64,000 nucleotides of DNA from an uncultured Prevotellaceae bacterium (GTDB taxonomy: Bacteria > Bacteroidota > Bacteroidia > Bacteroidales > Bacteroidaceae), in contig CAMVLT010000001.1 in the NCBI GenBank assembly GCA_947168395.1, forward strand, positions 124,001 to 188,000. The letters run 5' to 3'. A model generated the notes under the pieces. It did not search any database. It had not been told where the DNA came from and worked only from the letters and a program-made list of their open reading frames with translations. Both the position numbers and the translations under genes were made by a program. Positions 18,145-26,578 of the stretch are shown here, piece after piece. Numbering within the stretch: the stretch's first letter is position 1; each line of letters starts with the position of its first letter.

Positions 18145-19911
18145 TTAAGGCTTGTCCAACTTGAAGCTGACGGGCAGCGTAAACGTAGTCTCTATGCGTT
18201 TGCCGTTCTGTCGGCCAGGCTCCCATCGCGGCATATTGCGCACCACGTGGATAGCCTCCTCCTTCATGGCTTCGATGGCATCATCGTAGGCCTTCATGGT
18301 CTCGATAGCTTCCTCATTGCCATTCTTGGCAGCCTGACCAATCTCGATTGTGACGAGGGGCGAGGATGCCTTAACCTCAATGACCTTGGGAGAACTGATG
18401 AGACCTGTCTTGCCGACGGTGAACTCCACAGTGACCTCTCCCTCTGTCAGCATCTCTCTGGTGACATGGGGGTATCTCAGGTTGGCTGCCAGATAGTCGT
18501 CGATTTTTTCGCTTCCGCCAGAGTATCTGGGCATCTCCTCTTTCACTATGAACGTCGCTTCATCGCCTGTTTGGGGATCTTCGTCCTTGAAGTGTGGGGC
18601 GTTGTCGTCGATGCTGATTGGCCAGGTATGCACTGTGGTGCCGTTGATCTTCGTGTCGCTCTCCAGCGTAACGCTGACTGTGGCATCCTTGATGTCGAGT
18701 ATCTGGCTCTTGAATCCTACGTAAGAGATACGGATCTTGTGCTTGGGGTTCACCACCTTCAATGAGAAGTTGCCGTTATTGTCGGTGATGCTGTTGGCCA
18801 CGATGCGTCCATATTCGTCTATCTCAACAAGGTTGACGGACTGGAGCGGCTGGCCGTTCTTTGACTTTACCGTGCCGGTAATCTTATCGCTGGCCTTCAA
18901 CGCTTCTACGGCTTTCACCTCCTTGGCAGGTGCAGGAGCGGGCGTTTCTATGGCCTCTGGCTCCTCAACATCTGAGCTGAGTGCTTCGGCAATAGGCTGT
19001 TCGATGATTCTGACACTACTGTCCACGACCTCTTTCAAGGCTTCTTTGGGTTTCGAGAATGCCGTAAGCGCAAAGCCTACGAGCGGAAGGGTGACGGCCA
19101 TCCACGTCAGGCGCCACCACGTTGACTGTTTCTTCTTCATCATGATAATTCGTTTTTTAATGTTAAGATTAAACGAACAGGCCAGTGCGTAGGCCTCCGC
19201 CCCAACTGTCCGCATGACTAATAATCGCTGATAGTCACGGCTACGGATGTGATAATGATTGATCACTTCATCATCAGCCTCGTATTCGTGAACCACCTTT
19301 ATCTCCTTCATAACAAGCCAGCACACGGGGTTGACCAGCGTACACAGCAGGATGAACACCAGGTCGAGAGGGTGCAGCAGCTTGATGTGCGACAGTTCAT
19401 GGTGCATGCTGGCACGACGGCCGAAGCCTCGTTCTTTGTCCGAAATGACAATATAGTTCATCCAGCTGAATGGGCCGTACTCGTCGTTGTGAACCACCAG
19501 CCGAATCCAGCGCCCCACTCTCCTCGTACGCTTCCCCCGCAGAAAGAGCAGCATCTTCGCGACCGATCTCAGCCAGCCTGTTACTTGAATCGCCATATAG
19601 ATAATGTAAGCGAGCGTCATAAAGACAAAAATGCGTTGTCCCACTGACGGTTGCTCCCGCACTTCTGTCACCTGCATTTGTACGGTCTCAAACTGTTCGG
19701 TGTTCAGTCGGCAGACCTCCGCGATGGGTTCCATCTGCTCGTTGGCCGTGATGTGGACAAGCGGCAGCATAGCAGAAACCACCACACTGCCCAACAGGAA
19801 GAAACGGTTGAAACGATGGAACGTACTGCCGCTGAAACACATCTTGTACAACAGCAGGAAGGCCGACAAGCACAGCGCCCACTCAAGAACATATACTACA
19901 AAACTGCCCAT
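18145..19911 (-). CDS. BlaR1/MecR1-like M56 peptidase with TonB C-terminal domain
   Basis: 588 residues. The N-terminal half has three or four membrane helices (about 4-24, 37-53, 94-112, 185-203) and the zinc motif HELSH at 171-175 with a downstream EADDE, as in M56 sensor peptidases. A further hydrophobic segment near residue 270 leads to a periplasmic part. That part has a carboxypeptidase-regulatory-like fold (ITGTVKSKNGQPLQSVNLVE) and a TonB-type C-terminal domain (VTVEFTVGKTGLISSPKVIE...RWEPGRQNGKRI). This hybrid of sensor protease and TonB-like domain is common in Bacteroidota. It starts 1 base after the BlaI-like repressor and presumably cleaves or inactivates it on an envelope signal. 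No beta-lactamase gene is nearby, so the signal need not be an antibiotic. Confidence 0.9.
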   Translation of the reverse strand: MGSFVVYVLEWALCLSAFLLLYKMCFSGSTFHRFNRFFLLGSVVVSAMLPLVHITANEQMEPIAEVCRLNTEQFETVQMQVTEVREQPSVGQRIFVFMTLAYIIYMAIQVTGWLRSVAKMLLFLRGKRTRRVGRWIRLVVHNDEYGPFSWMNYIVISDKERGFGRRASMHHELSHIKLLHPLDLVFILLCTLVNPVCWLVMKEIKVVHEYEADDEVINHYHIRSRDYQRLLVMRTVGAEAYALACSFNLNIKKRIIMMKKKQSTWWRLTWMAVTLPLVGFALTAFSKPKEALKEVVDSSVRIIEQPIAEALSSDVEEPEAIETPAPAPAKEVKAVEALKASDKITGTVKSKNGQPLQSVNLVEIDEYGRIVANSITDNNGNFSLKVVNPKHKIRISYVGFKSQILDIKDATVSVTLESDTKINGTTVHTWPISIDDNAPHFKDEDPQTGDEATFIVKEEMPRYSGGSEKIDDYLAANLRYPHVTREMLTEGEVTVEFTVGKTGLISSPKVIEVKASSPLVTIEIGQAAKNGNEEAIETMKAYDDAIEAMKEEAIHVVRNMPRWEPGRQNGKRIETTFTLPVSFKLDKP

Positions 19912-19912
19912 A

Positions 19913-20272
19913 TCACTCCTCCTCTACCATTCGTATCAATTCTTTCAATTCGTCAACGCTCACGTCGTGCTCCTCCACCAGTTTCGAGATGAAGCTCATG
20001 TACGAACCGCCGAAAAGCTTATCAACATTCTCTTTGTGAATGGCATTGATATATTGTTCGCGTGTAACGGCTGCATCATACAAATAGAATTTCGGGCTTA
20101 ACTCCTTATGGGTAATCATGCCGTGCATCTCGAGTCGCCGCACATAGGTGGCTATCGTGTTGAAGTGGGCGGCAGTTCCAGGGAGGTTGCTGATGAGGTC
20201 GCGGATGGACTGCTCGCCACGCTCCCATAGCACCTCCATAATCGTCAGTTCCTTGTCGGTCAGTTTCTTCAT
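19913..20272 (-). CDS. BlaI/MecI/CopY-family winged-helix repressor
   Basis: 119 residues. The N-terminal winged helix begins MKKLTDKELTIMEVLWERGE and includes AAHFNTIATYVRRLEMHGMI. The C-terminal dimer region contains SYMSFISKLVEEHDVS. It represses its own operon with the M56 sensor in this family. An operator-like dyad matching the BlaI/MecI box sits in its promoter. Confidence 0.92.
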   Translation of the reverse strand: MKKLTDKELTIMEVLWERGEQSIRDLISNLPGTAAHFNTIATYVRRLEMHGMITHKELSPKFYLYDAAVTREQYINAIHKENVDKLFGGSYMSFISKLVEEHDVSVDELKELIRMVEEE

Positions 20273-20308
20273 AATCGCCTCGTTTTCTTCGTCTGCGAAA
20301 TAACTGCC

Positions 20309-20341
20309 GCAAAGTAACTACAATTTGTAGTAACCTCCAAA
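20309..20341 (-). promoter_or_regulatory. Promoter with BlaI-type operator
   Basis: On the minus strand, TTTG (20338-20341) and TTACTTTGC (20309-20317) are 20 bases apart, a near-consensus Bacteroidota promoter. The dyad GTAACTACA-ATT-TGTAGTAAC at 20314-20334 (9-3-9, one mismatch between arms) lies in the spacer and overlaps the -7 box. Its TACTACA/TGTAGTA core is the known BlaI/MecI operator. Repressor binding would block polymerase directly. Confidence 0.8.
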
Positions 20342-20443
20342 TTATTTAGTTCTTATTAACAATACTTGTGTAGTTATTAGCACAAGACTGTGTTGGGTAG
20401 TCATGCCAAAAGCCGGTGAATACAAATAAAATTCAAGAATCTC

Positions 20444-20475
20444 TTGGCTATTTGCTTACTTATTCGTACCTTTGC
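20444..20475 (+). promoter_or_regulatory. Promoter for the first PL11 lyase
   Basis: TTG at 20444-20446 and TACCTTTGC at 20467-20475 with a 20-base spacer, 27 bases before the ATG at 20503. Together with the repressor promoter this accounts for the 230-base divergent gap. Confidence 0.65.
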
Positions 20476-20502
20476 CCGCATATTACCAAACTACAAAAAC
20501 AG

Positions 20503-22458
20503 ATGAACAGAAAACTACTAACGACCATTGGGATGATACTGATGACGGCCATGCCGACAACAGCCCAGACGAACTATGACTACAGTAAGCTGCAACGCGA
20601 ACAGCTGAACCGAGGCGTCGTGGCCGTGAAGACGGAGGTCGGCAAGGTGGCCGTCAGCTGGCGCACGCTGATGAGCGACCCCAAGGGGCAGCCCTACGAC
20701 GTGTACCGTAACGGCGTGAAGCTGAACACGAAGCCGCTCACCACCGGCGGCACCTTCTTCATTGACGAGCAGCCACTCCAGACCGATGCTACCTACGAAG
20801 TGCGAGGCGGCGGTAGCAGCGGGAAATGGCTCTTGAAGGCAGATGCCCCCATTGGCTACCTGACCATACCCCTCCAGAAGCCCGAGGGCGGCAAGGTGCC
20901 CGTCATGCAACAGACACCGCCACCAGGTCGCCGGCCAGGCCGTTGGCGTGACGACGGCTCCTACCAGTACACGGCCAATGATGCCTCGGTGGGCGACGTA
21001 GACGGTGACGGACAGTACGAGATATTCCTGAAATGGGAACCCACCAACGCCCGCGACAACTCGCACGACGGATATACAGGGCCAGTACTGATTGACTGCT
21101 ACCGACTGGACGGTACCCGCCTGTGGCGCATCGACTTAGGCCGCAACATCCGAGCTGGGGCGCACTACACGCAGTTCATGGTCTACGACTTCGACGGTGA
21201 CGGACGCGCCGAGATGATGTGCCGCACCGCAGACGGCACCCGCGACGCCCTGGGCACAGTGGTGGGCGATTCCCTCGCCGACTACCGCAACCAGGCTGGA
21301 CGCATACTCGAAGGGCCTGAGTTCCTCAGCGTATTCGACGGTCTGACTGGCCGCATGCTCGACACCAAGCCCTACATCCCCCAGCGGGGCGACGCCAGCG
21401 CCTGGGGCGACAACCGAGCCAACCGCTCCGACCGCTTCCTTGCGGCGGTAGGGTTCTTGGACGGAAAACGTCCAAGCGCGCTATTCTGCCGAGGCTACTA
21501 TACCCGCAGCGTCATTGCCGCCTGGGACTGGGACGGACGTGAACTGCGAAACCGCTGGACGTTCGACACCAATGTGCCCGAGTGGTGCAGCTATGCGGGA
21601 CAGGGCAACCACAACCTGCGCGTGGCTGATGTGGACGGCGACGGCAACGACGAGATAACCTACGGCTCGATGGCCATCGACCACGACGGCACGGGTCTCT
21701 ACAACACGGGCTTCGGGCACGGTGATGCCATGCACCTCATTGCCGACCCCAAGACGAACAAGCTATACATCTGGGACTGCCACGAGAACAAGCGCGACGG
21801 CTCGGAACTCAGGGACGCACGAACGGGCGAGGTCATCTTCCAAATCAAAAGCAACACGGACGTAGGCCGCTGCATGGCTGCCGACATCGACCCAACCAGC
21901 TATGGCTGCGAGATGTGGTCGTCGGATAGTCACGGGATAAGAAGAGGACTCTCCCCAGACCCCTCCCTGTTGAGGGAGGGGAGTAGTACCCCCAAAGACG
22001 ATAATACAGTAATAGAACTATCTGCTCCCCTCCCTCAACAGGGAGGGGCTGGGGGTGGGTCTACAGGGTCACGCCTCTCCATCAACTTCGGCATCTGGTG
22101 GGACGGCGACCTGCTGCGCGAACTACTCGACCACGAGACCGTATCGAAGTACGACTGGCAACAGCAAACGATTGTGGATGTGCAGAAACTGGACGGGCAG
22201 TTCAACAACGGCACCAAGTCGAACCCCTGCCTGCAAGCCGACTTGCTGGGCGACTGGCGCGAGGAGGTGCTCGTCCGCAACCGCGAGTCCACAGAGCTGC
22301 GCCTGTACGTCACCACCATCCCCACCGACTACCGCATCAACTGCCTGATGGAGGACATACCCTACCGCCTATCGGTAGCCACCCAGAACGTGGCCTACAA
22401 CCAGCCGCCCGAACCAGGCTACTACATAGGTTCCGACAGCGACGACTACCTGAAGTGA
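20503..22458 (+). CDS. PL11 rhamnogalacturonan lyase with an in-frame repeat insertion
   Basis: 651 residues from the ATG at 20503, which begins a signal peptide (MNRKLLTTIGMILMTAMPTTAQ). Cleaves the rhamnogalacturonan-I backbone by beta-elimination. Family features are the N-terminal Ig-like part (EQLNRGVVAVKTEVGKVAVS) and the eight-bladed propeller with calcium-type DVDGDGQYEIFLKWEPTNA, RAGAHYTQFMVYDFDGDGRAEMMCRTADGT and LADYRNQAGRILEGPEFLSV. The end carries CLQADLLGDWREEVLVR and NQPPEPGYYIG. About residues 482-523 (SPDPSLLREG...PLPQQGGAGGG) are encoded by two inverted GC-rich palindromes and have no counterpart in the paralog at 56.4 kb. They sit in a loop just before the conserved INFGIWWDGDLLRELLD. 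No C-terminal sorting tail. Converges with the esterase gene. Confidence 0.92.
   Translation: MNRKLLTTIGMILMTAMPTTAQTNYDYSKLQREQLNRGVVAVKTEVGKVAVSWRTLMSDPKGQPYDVYRNGVKLNTKPLTTGGTFFIDEQPLQTDATYEVRGGGSSGKWLLKADAPIGYLTIPLQKPEGGKVPVMQQTPPPGRRPGRWRDDGSYQYTANDASVGDVDGDGQYEIFLKWEPTNARDNSHDGYTGPVLIDCYRLDGTRLWRIDLGRNIRAGAHYTQFMVYDFDGDGRAEMMCRTADGTRDALGTVVGDSLADYRNQAGRILEGPEFLSVFDGLTGRMLDTKPYIPQRGDASAWGDNRANRSDRFLAAVGFLDGKRPSALFCRGYYTRSVIAAWDWDGRELRNRWTFDTNVPEWCSYAGQGNHNLRVADVDGDGNDEITYGSMAIDHDGTGLYNTGFGHGDAMHLIADPKTNKLYIWDCHENKRDGSELRDARTGEVIFQIKSNTDVGRCMAADIDPTSYGCEMWSSDSHGIRRGLSPDPSLLREGSSTPKDDNTVIELSAPLPQQGGAGGGSTGSRLSINFGIWWDGDLLRELLDHETVSKYDWQQQTIVDVQKLDGQFNNGTKSNPCLQADLLGDWREEVLVRNRESTELRLYVTTIPTDYRINCLMEDIPYRLSVATQNVAYNQPPEPGYYIGSDSDDYLK
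21960..22048. repeat. Inverted pair of GC-rich palindromes inside the PL11 gene
   Basis: Arms 21960-21983 and 22025-22048 are perfect 24-base inverted copies. Each is itself a hairpin (CCCCTCCCT-GTTG-AGGGAGGGG). They are separated by 41 bases and the reading frame is preserved throughout. Confidence 0.9.
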
Positions 22459-22476
22459 CGACGGCGAATCAGCCAA

Positions 22477-23862
22477 TTACTTCTTCAGTTCCTCGGCTAT
22501 CCGCCCCGCCATCTTACCAGCACCCTTTTCGTTAGGGTGAATCATGTCGGCTGTCATGTCCTTCGGGTCGGTAATGACTGCGTGGAGGTCGATGAGGGTA
22601 AGCTTGTTCTTGCGGGCAATCTTCTGAATAGAAGGGATAACGCCGTTTACGATGACAGAATCGGTAATGCCCCACTTGTCGCGGAATGCCTTGACGGGCG
22701 TACAGAGGTATATCGCAGGCTTCGAGGGCAGCGAGCACAGGGTGTCAATCATGGCCTGATAGTCGCGCTCATACTGCGACTGGTTCCACTGGAAATCCTT
22801 CGAGTCATTAGTGCCCAACTTGATGACGACAACCTGAGGCTGGAAGGCTTTGGCATCGCGCCATGCCTGCTCGTTCATATAGGGATGGTCGGAGGTTGAC
22901 ATCATGCAGCGGGCCCCCACCCCATAGTTCTTCACCAGATAGCCATTGCCCAACAGTCGCTGCAACTGAGCGGGATACCCTTTCTCGTCCATCATGTCAA
23001 TACCCGAGCCGTGGGTGATACTATTGCCAATGCAAGCCACGCGGATGGCGTCAGACTTGGGTGAGCGAAGGGACAGCAGCCATGACTGCAAATCGCTGAG
23101 CATCTGGTCGTGATATTTGTAGGAAGGCCGGAAGCCGAAACCATGTCCCCCCGAGGGATAAATATGCATGGCACATGAGTTTCCAGAGCGGCGCATGGCC
23201 GTGTAATAAGCCACACCATTGGTAACGGGCGGAACGGCACCATCGTCATTGGCCATCAAAATGACAGCAGGCGGCGTCAGATGACTACGCACAGCGTTCT
23301 GGTTGCTCCACTCCTTAACCAACTGAGGATTCTTCATACCCAGCTCGCCAAGGAAACCTACGCAGGAGCCTTTGTGGGTCTCGCGTTCATCCATCGAGAT
23401 GACGGGATAGAAGAGTATGCTGAAATCGGGACGGCAGTCGTACTCGCTATGGGTCGACACCGACGAAGCCAAATGACCTCCAGCCGAGAATCCCATAATG
23501 CCCACATCGCGGGGGTTGACGCCCCACACCTGGGCCGAGTCGCGGACAATACGGATAGCCTGCTGTGCATCGCCAAGAGGAATGGTACGGTCGCCATTAG
23601 GCATACGGTAGGTAACAACGAAAAAGGCTATGCCCTGCTGATTGAACCAGTCGGCCCAGTCGTGACCCTCATGCTGCAAAGCCAGATGGGAGTAACCTCC
23701 GCCAGGCAGGTCGACAACGGCACGCCCCGTAGGTGTTTCAGGCAGGTAACAAACCATGTTGGCCTTACCGTCGGGGGTGATGTTCACTGTCAGTTTACGG
23801 GCTGTCTGCGCCTGCATTGTCAAGGCTACTGCAGCTAAGGCTATAGAAACGATTCTTTTCAT
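22477..23862 (-). CDS. Secreted dual-domain esterase: alpha/beta hydrolase plus SGNH hydrolase
   Basis: 461 residues with a signal peptide (MKRIVSIALAAVALTMQAQ). Domain 1 (about 22-270) is a BD-FAE/acetylxylan-esterase-like alpha/beta hydrolase: oxyanion HGGGY-like LPGGGYSHLA, nucleophile elbow GFSAGGH with Ser126, Asp206 region MANDDGAV, and SGGHGFG with His240. Domain 2 (about 272-461) is an SGNH/GDSL hydrolase: block I IGNSITHG (Ser281), block III LGTNDSK, block V DMIHPNEKG. Both active sites look intact, so it may remove acetyl or feruloyl groups from pectin or xylan. It converges with the PL11 lyase (18-base gap) and has its own promoter. Confidence 0.88.
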   Translation of the reverse strand: MKRIVSIALAAVALTMQAQTARKLTVNITPDGKANMVCYLPETPTGRAVVDLPGGGYSHLALQHEGHDWADWFNQQGIAFFVVTYRMPNGDRTIPLGDAQQAIRIVRDSAQVWGVNPRDVGIMGFSAGGHLASSVSTHSEYDCRPDFSILFYPVISMDERETHKGSCVGFLGELGMKNPQLVKEWSNQNAVRSHLTPPAVILMANDDGAVPPVTNGVAYYTAMRRSGNSCAMHIYPSGGHGFGFRPSYKYHDQMLSDLQSWLLSLRSPKSDAIRVACIGNSITHGSGIDMMDEKGYPAQLQRLLGNGYLVKNYGVGARCMMSTSDHPYMNEQAWRDAKAFQPQVVVIKLGTNDSKDFQWNQSQYERDYQAMIDTLCSLPSKPAIYLCTPVKAFRDKWGITDSVIVNGVIPSIQKIARKNKLTLIDLHAVITDPKDMTADMIHPNEKGAGKMAGRIAEELKK

Positions 23863-23889
23863 ATTACGTTAGTATTTTTATAGTCGGAT

Positions 23890-23898
23890 GCAAAGTTA
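23890..23898 (-). promoter_or_regulatory. -7 promoter box for the esterase gene
   Basis: TAACTTTGC on the minus strand, 27 bases before the esterase start, with TTG about 21 bases upstream. Matches TAnnTTTGC. Confidence 0.6.
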
Positions 23899-24037
23899 CG
23901 AATAATCGGCGAACTATCCCAACTGTTTTTGATATTTTTCCAAAGTTTTTTGCGAGAACGGTGTATCTGGGAGTTTAAGCCGGGGTAACTCGACCAACAA
24001 ACGGAGCAATCTTCCAGACTACCGCCGACTGTCTTTT

Positions 24038-24120
24038 AAATTCTCGAGAGAATTTGAGGGTTTACCCTACCCTAAGCATGGGTTTACTTAGGGGAAACCT
24101 CAAAATTCTCTCGAGAATTT
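24038..24120. repeat. Palindromic CTCGAG/GTTTACCCTACC element, copy 1
   Basis: Inverted arms at 24038-24059 (AAATTCTCGAGAGAATTTG...) and 24098-24120 enclose a GGTTTACCCTACCC/GGGTTTAC core. A further GTTTACCCTACCCAAACC lies at 24168-24186. The same words occur at 55987-56069. With the esterase promoter, this is what the 339-base gap 23863-24201 holds; no coding sequence seen. Confidence 0.75.
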
Positions 24121-24201
24121 ATAACATACATTACGTCAAGCAGTTAGGCGTTCCTATCCTTCGGTTGAGTTTACCCTACCCAAACCTGGGGACAGGACAT
24201 A

Positions 24202-26577
24202 TCAAGGGGTAACGGGAATGACGTAGAACTGGCGGTCCTTAGCGAAGTCAATCATCCACTGGTCGAAGATGATGTGGTCGTCGAGGGCTTTCACCCTCAA
24301 TGTGTGCTTGCCCTTGGTCAGATTGACAGCTGTCTTCGCCAGCGCCTGGCCACGCAGCACATTCAGTTTCCAACGTTCAGAACGGTAAGGTTCTTTCAGC
24401 GAGATGACGACGGGCTGCTGGTCGTCCAGCTGCACGGAGTAGCGCAGGTCGCCACGGTCGCTTGGCTGGGTGGGAATCATGGCGGTATAGAGCACGGCCA
24501 GCCCCTCACCCGACCCCTCACCCGAAGGGAGGGGAGTTTCGAACTCGTAGGTCAGTTCGCAGCCTTTGGGGATGGCGACTGCGTTCATTGAGTGGCCGAG
24601 CATTTGGATAGCCCCACCCCCGGCCCCTCCCCCGTAGGGAGGGGAGCCAGCAATCCCACTCCCTACAGGGGAGAGGTTAGAGGTGGCAATGTAGGCATTG
24701 CGGGCGATGTAGCGGCCGATAGAGGGGTGCTGCGGCAGTTGGGTGCGGGTCTCGCCGAAGACGGGCAGGTCACGCGGAGCGGCTGACATGAGGCCGTGCC
24801 ACTTGCCGCCATTCATGGTGTTGTAATGCTCCGTCAGCTGCTGGATTTGCTGGTAGGCGCGATGGCTGTCCTCCTCATTGGAGAGCATCTTGCGCGTCAT
24901 GGCGGCAGCGGCATGGACGGGATAGAGGACGTGAGCGAAGTAGGCATCCTGACGACCCTCCATCACCAACGGACGATAGACGTCGACGGTGGCCTCGATG
25001 CGGGCGAAAGCCTCCATACGCTTATAAGCCTCCGTCAGCGAGAACTCCGTGGTGGTGGGCACAGACTTGCCCCCAGGATAGCGCTTCTTGTCAAGCTCAA
25101 CCTGCGTCCACCCCATGAACTCAGGGCGGCGAATAGCATTGAGGCGGATGAACTCGCGCATGGCAGGGAAGATGGCTTTGCCCACCACTCCGCCAAACTG
25201 TGAAACCAGCCAGTTCTCGTAGTGTTGGTGAAGGGTGATGGATGAATTCACCAAGCCCCCTTCACCAGGAGCAATAGAGTTGATGTCCCACGCCATATCG
25301 AGGAAGAGTTCGAGCTGGTAAGCGGCCACCTTGGGGTCATGGACGTTGGCAATCCACAGTCGGCGGCAGTTGTGGTCGTAGGCGGCACGCATCTCGGTAT
25401 AGATGAGTCCGGGCTGGGTGGTGGTGAGCCAGAGGTAGTCGTGAGGGCGCCCCCAATAAGAAAGGTGGTAATAGACGCCTCCCCCACCCTGCCGCTGCTG
25501 TTGTTCGGCATCGGGCAGGCGGGTGAGGTAACCGTAGTTGTCGTCACACCACATGAGCGTGACGTCGTCGGGCACGCGGAGACCGCTCTCCATGATCTCG
25601 AGCACCTCTTTGTAGGGGATGAAGACCTGGGGAACGCGCTCCACATTCTTATTATAATGCTTGCTAATGAGCTGGCGCTGGTCGTCGATGACCTGCTGCA
25701 GCCCCCGCAGTTTCTCCTCGGGGGTCTTTACGCCCTCCATCGAGCCGTCGTGAATGCCGCGCATGCCGAGGGTGAGGAGCACGTCGCTGCCCTTTACCTG
25801 CTGCAGGCGCTCGGCCCAGTAGCGGCGCACCTGGGCGGCGTTGGTGATGTAGTTGTACGGACCACGGGACACGTGGTCCCACTCGGCGACGTTGTTGCGG
25901 AGAAGGGGCTCGCAGTGGCTGGTACCAATGACGATGCCGAAGGAGTCGGCCATCTCCTTATTGCCCTTGACGGTGTAGAAGCCCGGCGACACATCGTGCA
26001 TGGCGGGCCAGAGCGTGTTGGCACGCAGGCGCAGCATCAGCTCGAACAACCGACGGTAGGTCTGCGGTCCCATATTGTCAGGCGACCAGCGACGTAGGCT
26101 CCAGTCCTCATCGTTGATGAAGATGCCGCGATACGCCACGCTGGGTATATGCTCGTAGGTAAACGTCGCAGGCAAACTGAGACTGGAACGGCTATGGGGA
26201 CGGACATCGCCCCACCACACCCACGGCGTTACCCCAGCAAGACGCGACAGTTCGAGAATGCCGTAGGCCGTGCCCCTGGCGTTGTGGCCTTCGACCACAA
26301 GCTGACCGTTTTGCACGCTCAGGCGGAAGCCGTCGTCGCTGCCGCGTCCCTGAACGATGCGGATGGGAGCAGTCTTGGCGACTACGGCCTTGTGGCCCGT
26401 CACCAGCTCCATGTCGTCGGAGAACATGCGCAGCGCCTGCTGCGCCACGGGCGAAAGTTTGCCCTGCACCTGGTAGGTCACAGGGTGCTGTCCGTCGTAC
26501 CAAACCACATCGGCAGCAGCTGGGATAGCTGCTGCCGATAGCATGACGGAAAGAACCAATAAGAGCAGTTCCTTCAT
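24202..26577 (-). CDS. GH115 family alpha-glucuronidase, with repeat-derived insertions
   Basis: 791 residues with a signal peptide (MKELLLLVLSVMLSAAAIPAAA). Strong GH115 markers: TAYGILELSRLAGVTPWVWW, AYRGIFINDEDWSLRRW, LRLRANTLWPAMHDV, TSHCEPLLRNN, LMWCDDNYGYLTRLP. A C-terminal beta-sandwich (KGKHTLRVKALDDHIIFDQW) completes the usual architecture. The family removes (4-O-methyl-)glucuronic acid from glucuronoxylan or arabinogalactan. Residues near 635-655 (GSGIAGSPPYGGGAGGGA) and 680-692 (PLPSGEGSGEG) are encoded by GC-rich palindromic repeats in the linker leading to the C-terminal domain. Last gene of the large operon, 1 base after its upstream neighbour. Confidence 0.92.
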   Translation of the reverse strand: MKELLLLVLSVMLSAAAIPAAADVVWYDGQHPVTYQVQGKLSPVAQQALRMFSDDMELVTGHKAVVAKTAPIRIVQGRGSDDGFRLSVQNGQLVVEGHNARGTAYGILELSRLAGVTPWVWWGDVRPHSRSSLSLPATFTYEHIPSVAYRGIFINDEDWSLRRWSPDNMGPQTYRRLFELMLRLRANTLWPAMHDVSPGFYTVKGNKEMADSFGIVIGTSHCEPLLRNNVAEWDHVSRGPYNYITNAAQVRRYWAERLQQVKGSDVLLTLGMRGIHDGSMEGVKTPEEKLRGLQQVIDDQRQLISKHYNKNVERVPQVFIPYKEVLEIMESGLRVPDDVTLMWCDDNYGYLTRLPDAEQQQRQGGGGVYYHLSYWGRPHDYLWLTTTQPGLIYTEMRAAYDHNCRRLWIANVHDPKVAAYQLELFLDMAWDINSIAPGEGGLVNSSITLHQHYENWLVSQFGGVVGKAIFPAMREFIRLNAIRRPEFMGWTQVELDKKRYPGGKSVPTTTEFSLTEAYKRMEAFARIEATVDVYRPLVMEGRQDAYFAHVLYPVHAAAAMTRKMLSNEEDSHRAYQQIQQLTEHYNTMNGGKWHGLMSAAPRDLPVFGETRTQLPQHPSIGRYIARNAYIATSNLSPVGSGIAGSPPYGGGAGGGAIQMLGHSMNAVAIPKGCELTYEFETPLPSGEGSGEGLAVLYTAMIPTQPSDRGDLRYSVQLDDQQPVVISLKEPYRSERWKLNVLRGQALAKTAVNLTKGKHTLRVKALDDHIIFDQWMIDFAKDRQFYVIPVTP
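24501..24682. repeat. Three GC-rich palindromic repeats inside the GH115 gene
   Basis: Copies at 24501-24534, 24611-24646 and 24654-24682 share CCCCTCCCC...GGGAGGGGAG words with the PL11 insertion. The last two are in inverted orientation to each other. All keep the frame open. Confidence 0.85.
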
Positions 26578-26578
26578 T

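Noticed and set aside
18145..20272. Beta-lactam resistance operon
   Set aside because: Regulator and sensor resemble BlaI/BlaR1, but there is no beta-lactamase or penicillin-binding protein gene and the sensor domain is TonB-like.
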